The notes: generated by a model from the letters alone, not told the origin. Shown: positions 36,591 to 48,345, numbered from the stretch's first letter. The stretch is 64,000 nt of DNA from Isoetes taiwanensis (GCA_021234155.1 JAJEKV010000234.1:124001-188000); one strand, 5' to 3'. A program made the numbers and translations.

Positions 36591-37000
36591 GGGTTCTTAT
36601 GGTTTGATGGAGGTATCTCTAAAAATTAAATGTTGCATCATCTGGCTGCTATTTTGAAAGACTCTTCTCACAAACTTTTAGCTAAAGTAGGAAGGATCTT
36701 TCCTCAAGTCACTTCTAATGTGGCAGAATATAAAGCCTTGATTGCAGGTCTCCGGAAGCTAAATCTATGAATATTGCCAATATTCACATTTATGGTGATT
36801 CACAATTAATCTGCGAGACAAGTTTGAGGAGACTATCAAACAAAAATGCAGATATGGAGCTCTTGAAGAATCAAGCAATGGGAGTGCTCTCGAGCTTTGC
36901 TTCATGGGAAATCACTCATATCCCCAGAGAACGTAATTTTGAAGGCGATGCCTTGTGTAGGGAGACTCTCATGTCACACTTAACTGAGGGAGCTATCCCG
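36591..37000 (+). pseudogene. Archaeal-type RNase H (aRNH), located before RT
   Basis: In order: LWFDGG (catalytic Asp), then after a TAA at 36627 the part with VAEYKALIAGLR (catalytic Glu), then after a frame change IHIYGDSQLI (catalytic Asp), WEITHIPRERN and GDAL (last Asp). All four DEDD positions are visible. This is the RNase H type that dual-RNase H plant LTR elements carry in addition to their own. Here it lies between protease and RT. It is broken by one stop and one frameshift. Confidence 0.8.
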
Positions 37001-37204
37001 AAGATGATCTTGATGACAATGAGGTAAAGGCACTCTGTCCTATTTTGACCATTGATGCATCGAAAAAAAAGGAGCTGAAGAGATTGTAATCACTAAGAAT
37101 GGTAAGACTCGAACCTTGTTTGTTGGGGATTTGATTGAATATCAAAACAAAGAGAACATACAAGTGTTTTTGAAGAAAGGAAAGATGTATTTGCTTGGGA
37201 TTAT

Positions 37205-38075
37205 TTGAGCTATCAGGTATCAAACCCGATGTATGTCAATTTGAAATTAAGATTAAAGAAGGTTGTAAACCTCGTTTTTCAAAAATTAAGAAGGATTAAT
37301 GCTTCACTAATGGGACTAATTAAAGATGAATTGGATAAGATGTTGGATGCAGGTGTTATTATTGAAATTATTAATCCGAATGGGTATCTTGTATTGTTCT
37401 GTGGGAGAAGAAAAGTGGTGCTTTAAGAATTTGCATTGACTATCGAGACCTCAACAAAGCTACCATCAAAGATTGTTACCCTTTGCCCTTTTAGAAGAAA
37501 TCTTATATCTTTGTAGCAGGTAAAGAGGTGTATTCATTTTAGATGGCTTCTCGTGATTCAATCGCATTAGTATTAAAGAAGAAGACCAACCCAAGACCTC
37601 TTTTATTACTCCTTGGGGAACTTATGCAATGAAAAGAATGCCTTTTGGACTAATGAATGCACCTGCTACTTTCGAGAGAGCCATGGATGTTATTTTTAGG
37701 CCTATGTCTCCTCAAGAATTCAGAGTTTATTTGGATGAACTTTGTTTAGGATCTCACCCTACTAATCATTTGGAATTGTTGGCAAAAATATGTTCTTTGT
37801 GTAGGGAATCTGGAGTCAACCTTAATCCAAAGAAATGTATTTTTTGCATCCAAAGGACAACTTTTGGGACACGAGGTATCCAACAATGGTATACTGGTGG
37901 CACAAGAAAAGGTTGAAGCTCTCAAAAACTGGTGCCCCAAAAACACGAAGCAGGTCAAAAGTTTTATTGGCATGACTAGTTTTCTTAGGATGTATATTCC
38001 TAATTTTGCTCACATTATAAGTCCTATTTCTAAGTTGACAAGAATAGGCGGGATTTCCAAATCGAGAGTAAGTAT
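37205..38075 (+). pseudogene. Ty3/gypsy reverse transcriptase
   Basis: Recognised by IKDELDKMLDAGVI, ATIKDCYPLPF, MPFGLMNAPATF, VYLDEL (where YLDDL or YVDDI is expected), NLNPKKC, GHEVS and VKSFIGMTSFLRMYIPNFAH. The frame changes at least four times across it. The second Asp of the catalytic YxDD box is replaced by Glu. Confidence 0.9.
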
Positions 38076-38109
38076 GTTCTGTCACATGGTCATCAGATTG
38101 CCAAGAGTC

Positions 38110-38589
38110 TTTTGAGTTGCTTATAAAGTCCATTTGTGAAGCAACTCTCCTAAAAAAACCAGATTTGGCCAAGCCATTTGAGGTCTACATTACTATTACT
38201 AAAAAGGCCATAGGTTTAGCTATTCTGCAGGACAAGAACACCATAGCTTTTGCCAGCAAACAATGGAGTTCAACTGAAGAAAAATACACGAGAATGGAGA
38301 AGTCTTTGCTGCTCTCATGTTTCTCATCATTGTGAGACAAGGTCATTTATTATTGAAGAGTTCAGTTCAAGTTTATATGAAGCAAAATCCAACAGGTTTG
38401 TTATTTGGTAAGGCTACCTCTAAACCAAAAATTCAAAGGTGGGCTTGCAAGTTACAAACCTTTGATATTTCTATAAAAGAATTACATCAAGTAAAGAGTC
38501 CCAGTCTCTATTTACCTTATATTTTCTTTGACCATGAGGATGTAGTGGAAGTTGTTGATTTTGTGGATGCCTTAGCTTATTTACAGTGA
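38110..38589 (+). pseudogene. Ty3/gypsy RT-linked RNase H
   Basis: KPDLAKPFEVYI, AIGLAILQDKNTIAFASKQW, STEEKYTRMEKSLL and, after a frame change near 38330, IQRWACKLQTFDISIKE follow the standard layout of the Ty3-type RNase H directly after RT. It is thus the element's second RNase H. Confidence 0.85.
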
Positions 38590-38799
38590 GATGATGATGG
38601 CGGGGGCCAACGAGGATTGGCAGCTACCTATAAAGAATTTTCTACAATTCAAGGAGATGCCCTCAGGATTGACCTCAAGCCAAGCAAAGGAGATTTAAAG
38701 AAAAGTGTAGGCGTTCAAAATGATTAATGATGTTTTATGTAAAGTCAACGAGGGATGGACTATTATTGAGGTGTGTCAATGAAGAAGAAATGCCTTGAT

Positions 38800-39894
38800 C
38801 ATTAAAGAAATGCATGAAGGAATATGTGGAGACCATTTTTTGGAGATACTACTCGCCAAGAAAATTCTCGTGGGATACTATTGGCCTACAATATTTAAAG
38901 ATTGTTTATCTTGCTATAAAATCTTGCCACAAGTGCCAAATATTTGGCAAGAGGATCATTATCATTTGCACTAAACCCCATAATTTCTCGGGACCCTTCC
39001 AAATTTGGGGATTAGATTATATTGGTCCTATTAACCCCTCTTCTGCAGGGCAACATCAGCACATTATTGTAGCTTCTGATTATTTTACCAAATGGGCAGA
39101 GGCAATTCCTTTGAGACAAAGGCTAATGCCCTTACAACAGCAAAGTTCTTACATGAGTACATTTGTGCACGGTTTGGTATTCCTCTACAATTACATTCTG
39201 ATAGAGGTACTCCTTTTGTGAATGAAGTTATTGCTAATTTATTGATCATTCTTAAAGTCAAACATACCAAGAGTTCCTCTTACTATCCCCAAGGTAATGG
39301 TCAAGGAAGCTACTAACAAAGTTTTGAAGGGTATTTTGCGTAAAAAAGCGATGGATGATAATCAAAAGGATTGGCATGTTAAATTAGTGGATGCCCTATG
39401 GGCTTATAGAGTCACCATCAAAGCAGCAACCACTCATACCCCTTTTAACTTGGTTTATGGCATTGAAGGTTGTGCTTCGGTGAGAGCTTGAGCTTCCATC
39501 TACGAGGTTAGCTCATAAGTTGTGTTTGCCTTTTGAGTATGCCTTGCGGGAAAGACTGGATGCCCTTTTGCATTTAGAAGAATATAGGATGGAAGCTGAG
39601 AATGCTAATTTGCTTAAAAAGCCAAGGATTTGGTGCCTTCAAAGTCTGCTCATAAAATACAAGGGACCTTCAAGGCGGAGAATTAGTTCGAAATGGAATA
39701 AATCAAGGGAAGATTCAGCTAGTAAGTTTGAAAATCTTTGGGAGGGCCCCTATGAGGTGTTGGAACCTGCAGGCACCAATTCTTATTGGTTGAAAGAATT
39801 AACTTCGGGGATGCCACTTCCAAATCCTATCAACACTATTCACCTGAAGAGGTACTGGGATCAGCACATTTGCTTGTCCCTTTTCATGCTCTAG
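38800..39894 (+). pseudogene. Retroelement integrase
   Basis: An HHCC zinc finger is split over two frames (GICGDHF ... GYYWPT ... SCHKCQ). The catalytic core follows with WGLDYIGPI (Asp), HSDRGTPFVNE (Asp) and a segment before TNKVLKGIL carrying the Glu. The C-terminal part contains LWEGPYEV and NTIHLKRYW as in other Ty3 integrases. Several frameshifts. No chromodomain is visible, in keeping with a non-chromovirus element. Confidence 0.88.
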
Positions 39895-40674
39895 AATTTA
39901 AATAAGTTAGAATTAAAGTTAGACATTAGATAGGTTGGATTTCACCTTGTTTTAAATTTAGAACTAATGTCTTCATTAAGTTTATGTTTGCAGGTTAGCC
40001 AGTATGAATGATGAGCTATCAAACAGTTTCAGAACAAGGATTTTTATTAACTGCCAAGTGTCATTTGCAGGAGCACCCTTTTTTTCCATTCTCATTCACC
40101 TGTCTCATTGTAGTCCTGCCCTCCATTTAGCCATGCTCTCCCATTTTATCTCCCAAATGTGCACTCTACAAATTCAGCTTCACCATCATAGCAGAGTTGC
40201 AAGGTATTAAGACTAACTAGTTTGTGTGTTTCCATGACAGGTGCACCCTTTTCCCATCTTTATTCATCTGCCATAAGTAGCCCTGCCATCCATTTAAACC
40301 TTTTATTCTTGTTCTTTCATTTCCCTAAGGAGAAAGCACTCTGCAATTCAGCTTTTCCATCCTAGCAGAGTTGCTCTTGGAGATATCAAGGAGACACACA
40401 TTCTTTTGTTTTGGCGAGACTTCAACATTCTCACATTTTTTTTCTCCCTCATACACCCCATTTCCATTACTATCCTATCATACTCATATTCATTCTCATT
40501 CTTTTTCACTTATCATGTTCCACTTACATCCTCCCTCCACCATATTCACTTCTATTCCACCAACATTTGTACATTTCATTCTCCCTCTACCATGATTCCC
40601 ACTCAAGCACCTTGGCACAAGTTTGAAGACCCTTTATGGCTGAGGGGACCAGCCATTCTTTTGTTTTGGCGAGA
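39895..40674 (+). other. 3' untranslated region of the retroelement
   Basis: Two degenerate copies of a ~180-bp block (about 40060-40205 and 40240-40375; both contain GTGCACCCTTTT-like and AGCAGAGTTGC sequence). A pyrimidine-rich stretch follows. The 20-bp sequence TTCTTTTGTTTTGGCGAGA occurs just before the 3' LTR (to 40674), where the polypurine tract should be, and also at about 40402-40420. Confidence 0.6.
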
Positions 40675-40879
40675 TGTTGCCCCCAAAGGGCAACATGCTA
40701 ATAGAGATCTGTTTATTCAAGCTAGGTCAACTCATTTCAGAAGACTAGGTCAAAGTTTGGAAGATTCTTGTCATTCAACATTGATATGGAGGTCAAAAGA
40801 TGTTCATGCTTCAAGTCAAAAAATGCTTAAGACTTAAACTTCACAAGAGGTATTTTATTTGAGGTCAAATGCATGTACA

Positions 40880-41220
40880 AAATTAACACCATTAAGTACA
40901 TTCCCTTAAACCTTATAGTATTTTGCAAAACTCAATATACAGTATACAAAAACTTGTACATGCATACCCCACAAACGAGGATCGCTATGTACGGTCCAGA
41001 TCAAGGAATATAGGGCAAATATGCCTATCCATACTGACTCTCACGCCCTCACGTGACCCCCCGTGTGAATATGCACCCAAACCAAAGGGGGTTTTAGGGG
41101 GATGTTAATTTAAATGTATTGGATGTAATGGTTTGTGTTAATTAATGTTGATTGTAGTGATGTGTTGGTTGTTATTATGCTATATATTACTAAAAAAAAT
41201 TTGGGCCCTTCGGCCCTAAT
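40880..41220. repeat. Foldback element copy 1: one arm, core inverted
   Basis: 40885-41060 is the reverse complement of the core of copy 2 (46690-46880), sharing for example GTGGGGTATGCA and GGCATATT. It is followed by one arm (GTGTGAATATGCACCC…, 41063-41160) and by the A-rich tract plus GGGCCCTTCGGCCC hairpin (41203-41215). The other arm is missing. Confidence 0.75.
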
Positions 41221-42226
41221 AAAGGCCTTTGGGCATTAAGGATGGCATAACTTCAACATTACCAACTTTAACACTTATGCATGTAATACCACGAGAAACA
41301 CTTGTAATCTAATTACACCACAAACTCTCTCATTTTATAGTGAGGATGAACAACCCAAAATTGACCAAATGCGACAAATTTATTTGCCATTTATGTTCTG
41401 AAATAAAATTGAATCAAATAAAAGCTTTTGACATTGATATGCTCTACAATAATGTTTTATTCACAAACCATTGCATGACGTTATCTGTAGTAACAATTGG
41501 TGAGGTTCATAAAGAACCAAGAATACTTTCTCACGGGTTGCCCGGCTTTGGTTTAACAAGTGAAGAGAATCAGCCGGTTTGGTGATGTGGAGTAGGTCTC
41601 AGAAGCGGATTCGGTGAAGCAAGATCAAGGGTAGAGGTTTTGAAGCAAGCTTGCTCTCATTAGCGTTCCACATATTGTTACTTCAACTCTGACTATTCCT
41701 CTTTCACAATGAAACTATTGTTTAACAATCCATGTGATTTTGGATGGTCCATCTCTAGCTTAAAGATAATGCATGATTCACTTTATGGTTCGATTAAAGT
41801 TCCAAACCTACAATATAAATGCATTCTTGTGGCCCTTTGTTTGACTAATCTGCATGATTGAGAAAAGGCGTGGAATAATCCATGTTGTTGTGCACAAGAA
41901 TCCGTTTGTTGATTGAAGCTAAATCTTTGGCTGCTATGAACAATTCGACAGGCGGGAATATCCAAGAGTTGAAAGCAAAGCAGAGGGCCTAAACTCTAAA
42001 CTCTTTTTGAATCTGCAACAAATCTTAGAATAGCTAAAGGGAAGGAGACAAAGGCGAGTTTTGCAGCACTACATTGTAGAACCAGGTTAACAATACCTTG
42101 TAAAAAAAACCGTTATGCTAACTGAAGAAACATTAAAAAACAAATACCTTTGTAAGTGTGAGCAAAAAATCCACATCGTGGTAGCAAAAATCCACTCCGG
42201 CAACAAGAATCCAAGAGGGCAAGTAC

Positions 42227-42352
42227 ACATGCGCATGCACACATGCACACACACACATGAACTTGCACTTGCACATGCACAGTACACATGCACATGCATA
42301 CACATGCACATGCACGTGCACATGCACATGCATACACATGCGCATTGTTCAT
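42227..42352. repeat. CATGCA/CACATG microsatellite
   Basis: Imperfect repeats of CACATGCACATG with RY-like CATGCA words. Long frames on both strands here (cysteine- or histidine-rich) are repeat artefacts. Confidence 0.9.
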
Positions 42353-44398
42353 GCACAAAGACATGCAGAGAAAGACGACAACCCTCGGATTGTTCCAACC
42401 AACGAAAATCAACGGCCCATAAAGGGTGCACTCTAGAAATACTATTTAGTACACCTCAATGAACACAACAATGAAATCATAGAAAAACCATGTGAAAAAA
42501 CGTATAAAAATCTAAAAGTAACCCCCTGTTATTATGCTAGATATTGCTCTAGAAGATTCTGGGTTATGAAGTTTGGAAGACATTATTCGAAGTTTGGAAG
42601 TTGAAGTTTGGAAGACTCCCTTATATGTGGTTCCATCCTTGTCACCCACCTTGCCTAGCCATTTTCTTTCCATATCCATAACTCATCTGCCAATTACCCC
42701 ATGGCATTTCCCCTATCTACTCTTCAGGACCACTTTACACCATTACCCTCAAAAAAATTGCCATAAACATTTACCACACTACCCCCATTTTTGCACTTTT
42801 GGCTCAATATTATTTTCCCACCCATTATTCACTATTTTGCCATGCTTGCTTTGCCACAATTACCATCTCCCTCAAATCCCCTACCATTTCCTTCAATGTG
42901 CCATCCCTTTGTCTATCCAAAAATCTATCTAAGCCTTTGTTTTAAAAATACCATTCCCCATTATTTCCTTTGCCTCCCAAATGTTCCCTCATGAATTCTT
43001 TTGTCTTCATCCTTGTGTCATCATATTCATAGTGGCATATTCCTAATCTTGCCTAAAGATGCCCCAAAGATTCCCTATTACATTTTACACGTGTGGACAT
43101 TCTCTCCATGGTCAATGGGTTATCATCCCTTTCAATATTTTTTGGGTAAAAGCCTTTAAACCATTGGCCAAGCTTTCAAAAAAGGTCAAATACAGTATAT
43201 TCCAGGCATATTCACTCAGAAATACGGGACCGTATCGCAGAATTCTTGGGAAAATACCTTCAACGAACCCTAATTATGGAAAACCTTTCGAATCACTTTA
43301 GGAATGGAAGCATTAAACTCGAAACCTATCTATTTCGCATTTCGGCTCTTAAGCATCTTATCAAGCCTAAATTTAAGCCCTAATATCTTTGAAACCGATT
43401 AAACCAAAAACATATATCTTAGGGAGACAATAACAGAAGATTTTTGAAGGCCCATAAGTATTCAGATCCTACATTGATCATTGCTGAGCAAGGTCTGGAC
43501 GATCCTTGAAGTTCCTGAGCTCTCCTCAACTGGATCCACAAGATCTGGTTGACATTACCTTCAAAAATTATTTATTGACTTGAGAAGATTATTTTCCTGT
43601 GATTTAAAGCTATGAAGCATCCTTATATTCTGTTATCATGATATATTTACCTCCATATCAATTCAAATCGATTGCCAAGTTGTCAAATCCATCTCGATAT
43701 ATTATTCTACAATTCTTGCTACAAAATATTCTGAGAAAATTCTAGTGTGTTTTTCTATTCCTTTGGACCACTTTCCATCTATCCTTAGAGCACTGTGGAG
43801 TCAAAGGAGTTGGAATCATCAAAAATACCAAGTATAGCTCAAATTCAAAAAAAAAATTGCTCTCGGGTTTGGGCAGCTTTTGGATCGTATTTTGCCAAAT
43901 CTAGCCACAAAAATACTTTTACACATCCAAATGAAGATTTGATTGATTGCCCCTCTTCCCTAGCATCATTGCAACCTATCTACTTTGGAATTTCTCAAAA
44001 GATGATTGGCAACTCCAAATCTCAATTTCTGATCCTTTGTTTTCTAGATTTGACCTCTATTGACCAAAATTTGACCCCACTTTGAGCTCGAATAACTCCA
44101 GATTAAGTCTCCGACTTGGTGAGGAGGTTTTACTTGTTGGTTAACTACCACTTTTTAACCAAGTCTATTGCATCTGACTTAAAAAATCGTTCTGCATCTC
44201 GACACCACATTTGTTTTGGCAAAGGTACTATTTTTTGGAAATGGGAAAGGTATAGAACTCGAACTTTTTGAACTTGTTTTTGGAATTTCCTTGCATAGAC
44301 TGATCACCTCAAGTGATCTGGAGGTTCTGACCCCAATTTGAGTGAAAACTTGAATTGGTTCCTTGTGGTTGACCTTTAAGCCAGGTTTAGGGTCAACA

Positions 44399-44403
44399 TA
44401 TGG
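44399..44403. repeat. Target-site duplication TATGG, right
   Basis: Directly follows the 3' LTR; see 27468-27472. Confidence 0.95.
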
Positions 44404-45038
44404 TACTCTACAGTTATACTTACTAAGGGAGAAAGTCTTTCGAAATTCTGTCTTGGTTTTATGTATAGAGCAGCGCAATGGTTGTTCTCTATTCATTTAA
44501 CATCTTGCTGGAACACAAAATCTCGAACCTTGGCCACCTTAGGTGTTGCCTTAGATGATATTGACATAGTATGCATGGAGATAATATAGCTATGGCTGAT
44601 TATATCCCTTTTAAACTGGCTATAGTATGAACAGATGGTGACGTGGATACTTAAATACTACATTATCCACTTTAAAATGTATTGTACATGAACTTACAAT
44701 GTTGTATAGGAGAATTGGCATTAATGCTTCACCGTGATACTAAACTGTCATTATATTCTATTACATTGGTTGCTCAATGTACTGTCATAAGAATATGCCT
44801 TAGTAGTTCTTAACAAGGGATAAGCTTGGTTTGGAATTAAAGATTTAATTCCCATTAGGCTTTTCTTTGTTAGTAAGAGCTTTTAGGCTAATAATCATAG
44901 TTAGTTTGTATAATGCTAGGATTGGTGGCTTGGGCCTAGGTCACGCCAGGATAGACAAATTCTCAAGCTCTAACGAGTGTTAGTGTTTGGAGTAAGTATT
45001 TCTGCGAGATTAGATCCTAGTGGGAAGTTAGTATATAT
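44404..45038. repeat. 1.6-kb repeat unit, copy B, right part
   Basis: Continues the unit interrupted at 27472, near-identical to 14176-14818, and ends at the same GTTAGTATATAT. Confidence 0.95.
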
Positions 45039-46571
45039 ATATACAAGTTACGCATCGATGGGGTGGTGCAAATGGGGGTAGGCACAAGCTCAGCGTCATA
45101 CATAAGAAATAAAATAAAGCAAAGTAAATGAGCGATGTGCCTTTTTTTATTTTAAGCGTCATTTGTGTGAAGCAAAGGCAATAAAGCAATTGCTAGTACA
45201 CATTGTTAGGTCCTGGGTTGGAAAAGTCGGGGGTTCACTTTATCGATAGATCCTAGGTTGTAAAGGTTGAAAGTTTATATTGAAATACACTATGGAAAAG
45301 TATGTAAATCGTGTGGTTGGTATGAGCCACAAAATCAATTGGGGGCAGGTGGGTGGCGAAGTTTGGGTTGCCACATGGATAGAGCCAAGAGTGTGCAGGT
45401 CGCAACAACGTTTATTTGCTCGATTAACCTTAACTAGAAATTTAGGATTATGATGATTGGTGGTCCAATCGTATTTATATAGGTCTTTGGAGTTTATTTA
45501 TTGTTAGGACTATGTATGGAGGTGGTAATGCTTAAATTGAAATAGTGTACGTGTAACGTCTGAGGATAAATGCGATTAAGTTATGCCTCGTACATGGTAA
45601 GGGGCAAGCCCAAAGAGTACTAAGTTGGTGATGAATAGTGTCTCGGAGTCAAGCATGCCTAGAGTTGACTAGCTAACCACATTTACTTAACTTCCAAAAA
45701 CTTTAACGTTGCAATGTGTAAGATTGCAATGATAAGAGTTGGTCTTTATATATTGGCATCCATTTTGCGTTTAAAATGCGAGGATGTAACAGTTAGAGCA
45801 TGCATATTAAAGTTCAATGCACCAATTATGATTTGATCAATTATGGTTAACACAAGCGATTTGTTTAGATATAATAATCATTGAAAGTAGGGCTACAACC
45901 ATAGCCTCCTTGTTGCTCTTATAGCCTCAAGCTATCAACGTGACTATTGCTAACATTCAACCCTTCTTGTTTTCCCTTCAATATTCCCTGCAAAGCAAAG
46001 ATAATTATTATGTTACAATGATAACCCTTGTTAATAGATGGAGAACTATGCAAGTTAAACCACATAAAATAGCTTTCATTTTTCTGCAATATATGATATT
46101 GGATGATTTTTTTTTTTTTTTTTTTTTAAATTGTCATTGTCTAAGATGGTTCCAGGAGCAACCATGCCAATGTGAGCTTGAAAACTATTAGGAACGTCTT
46201 GGGCATTCAAGTTTGACTGGAATCTAACCACACAAATTAGAACATGTCCATATTTTTGCACACACCCGAAGCCATAACTGCAAGCAAAGACTACACAAAA
46301 TCAAAGTAATATGGACTCAATAAATGCAAAAAATAGAGATCGGCTAAAAACACTGAGTGCAAGCACAAAAGCATATGGTTGGCCCTTATGCTTCTTCTCA
46401 TCACTATACTCTGATCAAAACTATACTCTGTCTTGTTAGGTAGAGATAATCCTTTTCTTTCTTGATCTAGGAAGAATGCTACAGTTAACATCATATTCCA
46501 TTTTATCTAAGAACAATTCACTCTAATAGATCCTCCTGAGCAACTCCCTTGCATGGATTGCTCAATACATA
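45039..46571. other. No gene seen
   Basis: AT-rich sequence with a poly-T tract near 46108-46128. No recognised protein. Confidence 0.5.
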
Positions 46572-47025
46572 ATAACAATCAATACATAATTACCATTAAC
46601 ATTATTAACACAAACCATTGCATTCAATGCATTTAAATTAAAATCCCCCTTAAACCCCCTTTGGTTTGGGTGCATATTCACACGGGGGGTGACTCCGGGC
46701 ATCGAGAGCTGTCGGATTGGCATATTCGCCCCTTATTCCTTAATCTACACCGTACGTAAAGTTCCTCATTTGTGGGGTATGCAAGTACAAAATTTGCTAT
46801 ACTGTATAATAAGATTCGCGAAATACTATAAGATTTCAAGCGGAATACTATATGGTGTTGATTTTAAATGCGTGCAAAAATACAATTATGAGGGGGCTGC
46901 GCCCTCGTCACCCAGGTGTGAATATGCACCCAAACCAAAGGGGTTTAAGGGGTATTTTAATTTAAATGCATTGAATGCAATGGTTTGTGTTAATAATGTT
47001 AATGGTAATTATGTATTGATTGTTA
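46572..47025. mobile_element. Foldback element copy 2, 110-bp inverted arms
   Basis: The left arm (46572-46683) ends TGCATATTCACAC and the right arm (46916-47025) starts GTGTGAATATGCA. They are near-perfect reverse complements apart from small indels in the C/G runs. The 232-bp core holds a GAGGGGGCTGCGCCCTC hairpin near 46890. An A-rich run and the hairpin GGGCCC-TTC-GGGCCC (47042-47056) follow the right arm. It codes for nothing recognised. Confidence 0.85.
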
Positions 47026-47056
47026 TATAAAAAAAATTTTTGGGCCCTTCGGGCCC

Positions 47057-48016
47057 TAACAAAAGGAAAAAAATAGAAACTTTAAGGGCGTGAATATTAA
47101 TTATTAATTCAAGAGATTGTATAAAACATCAAGGACATTGCATTTTCATTTAATACAATGCATTTTTAGCTGAAATAGTTTGTTGCAATGTGACTATTCA
47201 TCTCGATATATGACAATGTTTTATGTTAGAAACATTGAAATGGACAAATGGCCATCCAACGAGTCCATAGCAAGGATGATGTGGCCATCCTGCGGGTATA
47301 TACCACGAGTAAAATAAGAATGAATTCAGACAAAATATTGACTGCTTTCCAGAAAGGATCTCAATAAATATCCGGGCACTTATGATATGCCAGAATGCTT
47401 TGGCTGTTGGCATGCATCTCCTAAGAGTTTGCATCAAATTCGCTGCATTGCATACTAAGGGCCGCTCAATACACTTGGCAGAAACTTGAATAGAATTCTG
47501 TATTAATCCACACATTAAATGTATTTCATATCAAACAGTATTGCGAATCTAACTTGCCTTCAAAATGTGCCAACTTGTGTAGAGAGTTCTACTCCCCTTT
47601 CCAAAACTAGCTCAACCATCTACCGTCTCATTCTCCATATCAAAATATAAAAATCAAGATACTGCTTCAAAAGGAAAACTTAGTTTCTGCATTCTCAACA
47701 CAGGGCAACTAAAATGGATGGATGAACCTACTAGGCACAAATGGAAGAGGTAAGTAACCATGAGCATAGATAGAAGAATAACCAGTAAATACATGGGCCT
47801 TTCCTTTCTAAAACTAGCTCAAAGCGACTACTATCTCAATCTCCATTTCAAGAAATAAAAATGAAGATCCAAACGAAAGGGAAACTTAGTTTACGCATTC
47901 TCAAACCGTAATGTAAATGTATTTGCTTTGGAAGGGCATATAATACACCATTTTGTATTCGGCTACATGGAAGCCATATTTGAAATGGCTGCCATCGGGG
48001 ATTACAGATTACTTCT
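47057..48016. repeat. Degenerate ~210-bp duplication, no gene
   Basis: About 47590-47710 and 47800-47912 align (AAAACTAGCTCAA, ATCTCCAT, GGAAACTTAGTTT and GCATTCTCAA in the same order). A minus-strand frame at 47198-47515 looks weakly coding but is not recognised. Confidence 0.5.
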
Positions 48017-48345
48017 TTACTTTGTGGTACAAAGCAACTGCCTTCTTAATGTGCCCATTTTGAAATAGAGAAATAGAAATAGAGAAATAGCTTTGCAAAG
48101 CAAACAAGAGAACTTACTATCATAATTCTTGCCATAGCCTTTGTGAGAGAAAGAGAAGGCATAGCCTATGATGCAAGCTTCAAACTTCAATGATAATTCG
48201 TTCGGATGCGCCATGGTAGAATATGCACCACAAAATTAATTTGGATATGCACCACAAGTTACGCCGCCGGAAAGCATAGCCTATGATGCTAGCCGGCTTC
48301 AATAATAATTTGATCTTGATCCGCCATGGTCACCTAGGAAAAGGT
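48017..48345 (-). other. Candidate first exon, duplicated start
   Basis: On the minus strand an ATG at 48214 opens MAHPNELSLKFEACIIGYAF and runs to a GTAAGTTC donor-like site near 48115. A diverged copy of the same start (ATGGCGGATCAAGATCAAAT) begins near 48330, so the 5' end has been duplicated. I do not recognise the protein and see no further exons. Confidence 0.3.

Larger units (their letters stand above)
40873..42540. mobile_element. Insertion in the 3' LTR, relative of the 46.6-48.9 kb region
   Basis: Absent from the 5' LTR, where about ten to fourteen other bases are found instead. Its left part (40880-41220) is a rearranged copy of the foldback at 46572-47056. Its last 120 bases, ending GTTATTATGCTAG, resemble 48815-48935. 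It therefore looks like a shorter member of a family also present at 46.6-48.9 kb. No coding gene is recognised. Confidence 0.6.
27473..44398 (+). mobile_element. Ty3/gypsy LTR retrotransposon, 16.9 kb, with nested insertions
   Basis: The element begins TGTTGCC and ends GTCAACA, has two related LTRs, a primer site, and gag, protease, RT, RNase H and integrase on the plus strand. It is inserted in copy B of the 1.6-kb unit with a 5-bp TATGG duplication. Removing a Helitron from the 5' LTR and a 1.7-kb insertion from the 3' LTR leaves LTRs of about 2,047 and 2,056 bp, which is good support for the borders. The coding region has many frameshifts and stops, so the element is dead. An extra archaeal-type RNase H places it near the Tat-like group of plant Ty3/gypsy elements, but in this copy the domain lies before RT. 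Confidence 0.95.
40675..44398 (+). repeat. 3' LTR, interrupted by a 1.7-kb insertion
   Basis: 40675-40872 and 42541-44398 align with the 5' LTR. The site where the 5' LTR holds a Helitron is intact here (43701-43708). Ends GTCAACA, followed by TATGG. Confidence 0.95.

Noticed and set aside
42087-42462. Long frames on both strands rich in Cys, Met and His
   Set aside because: Translations of the CATGCA microsatellite.
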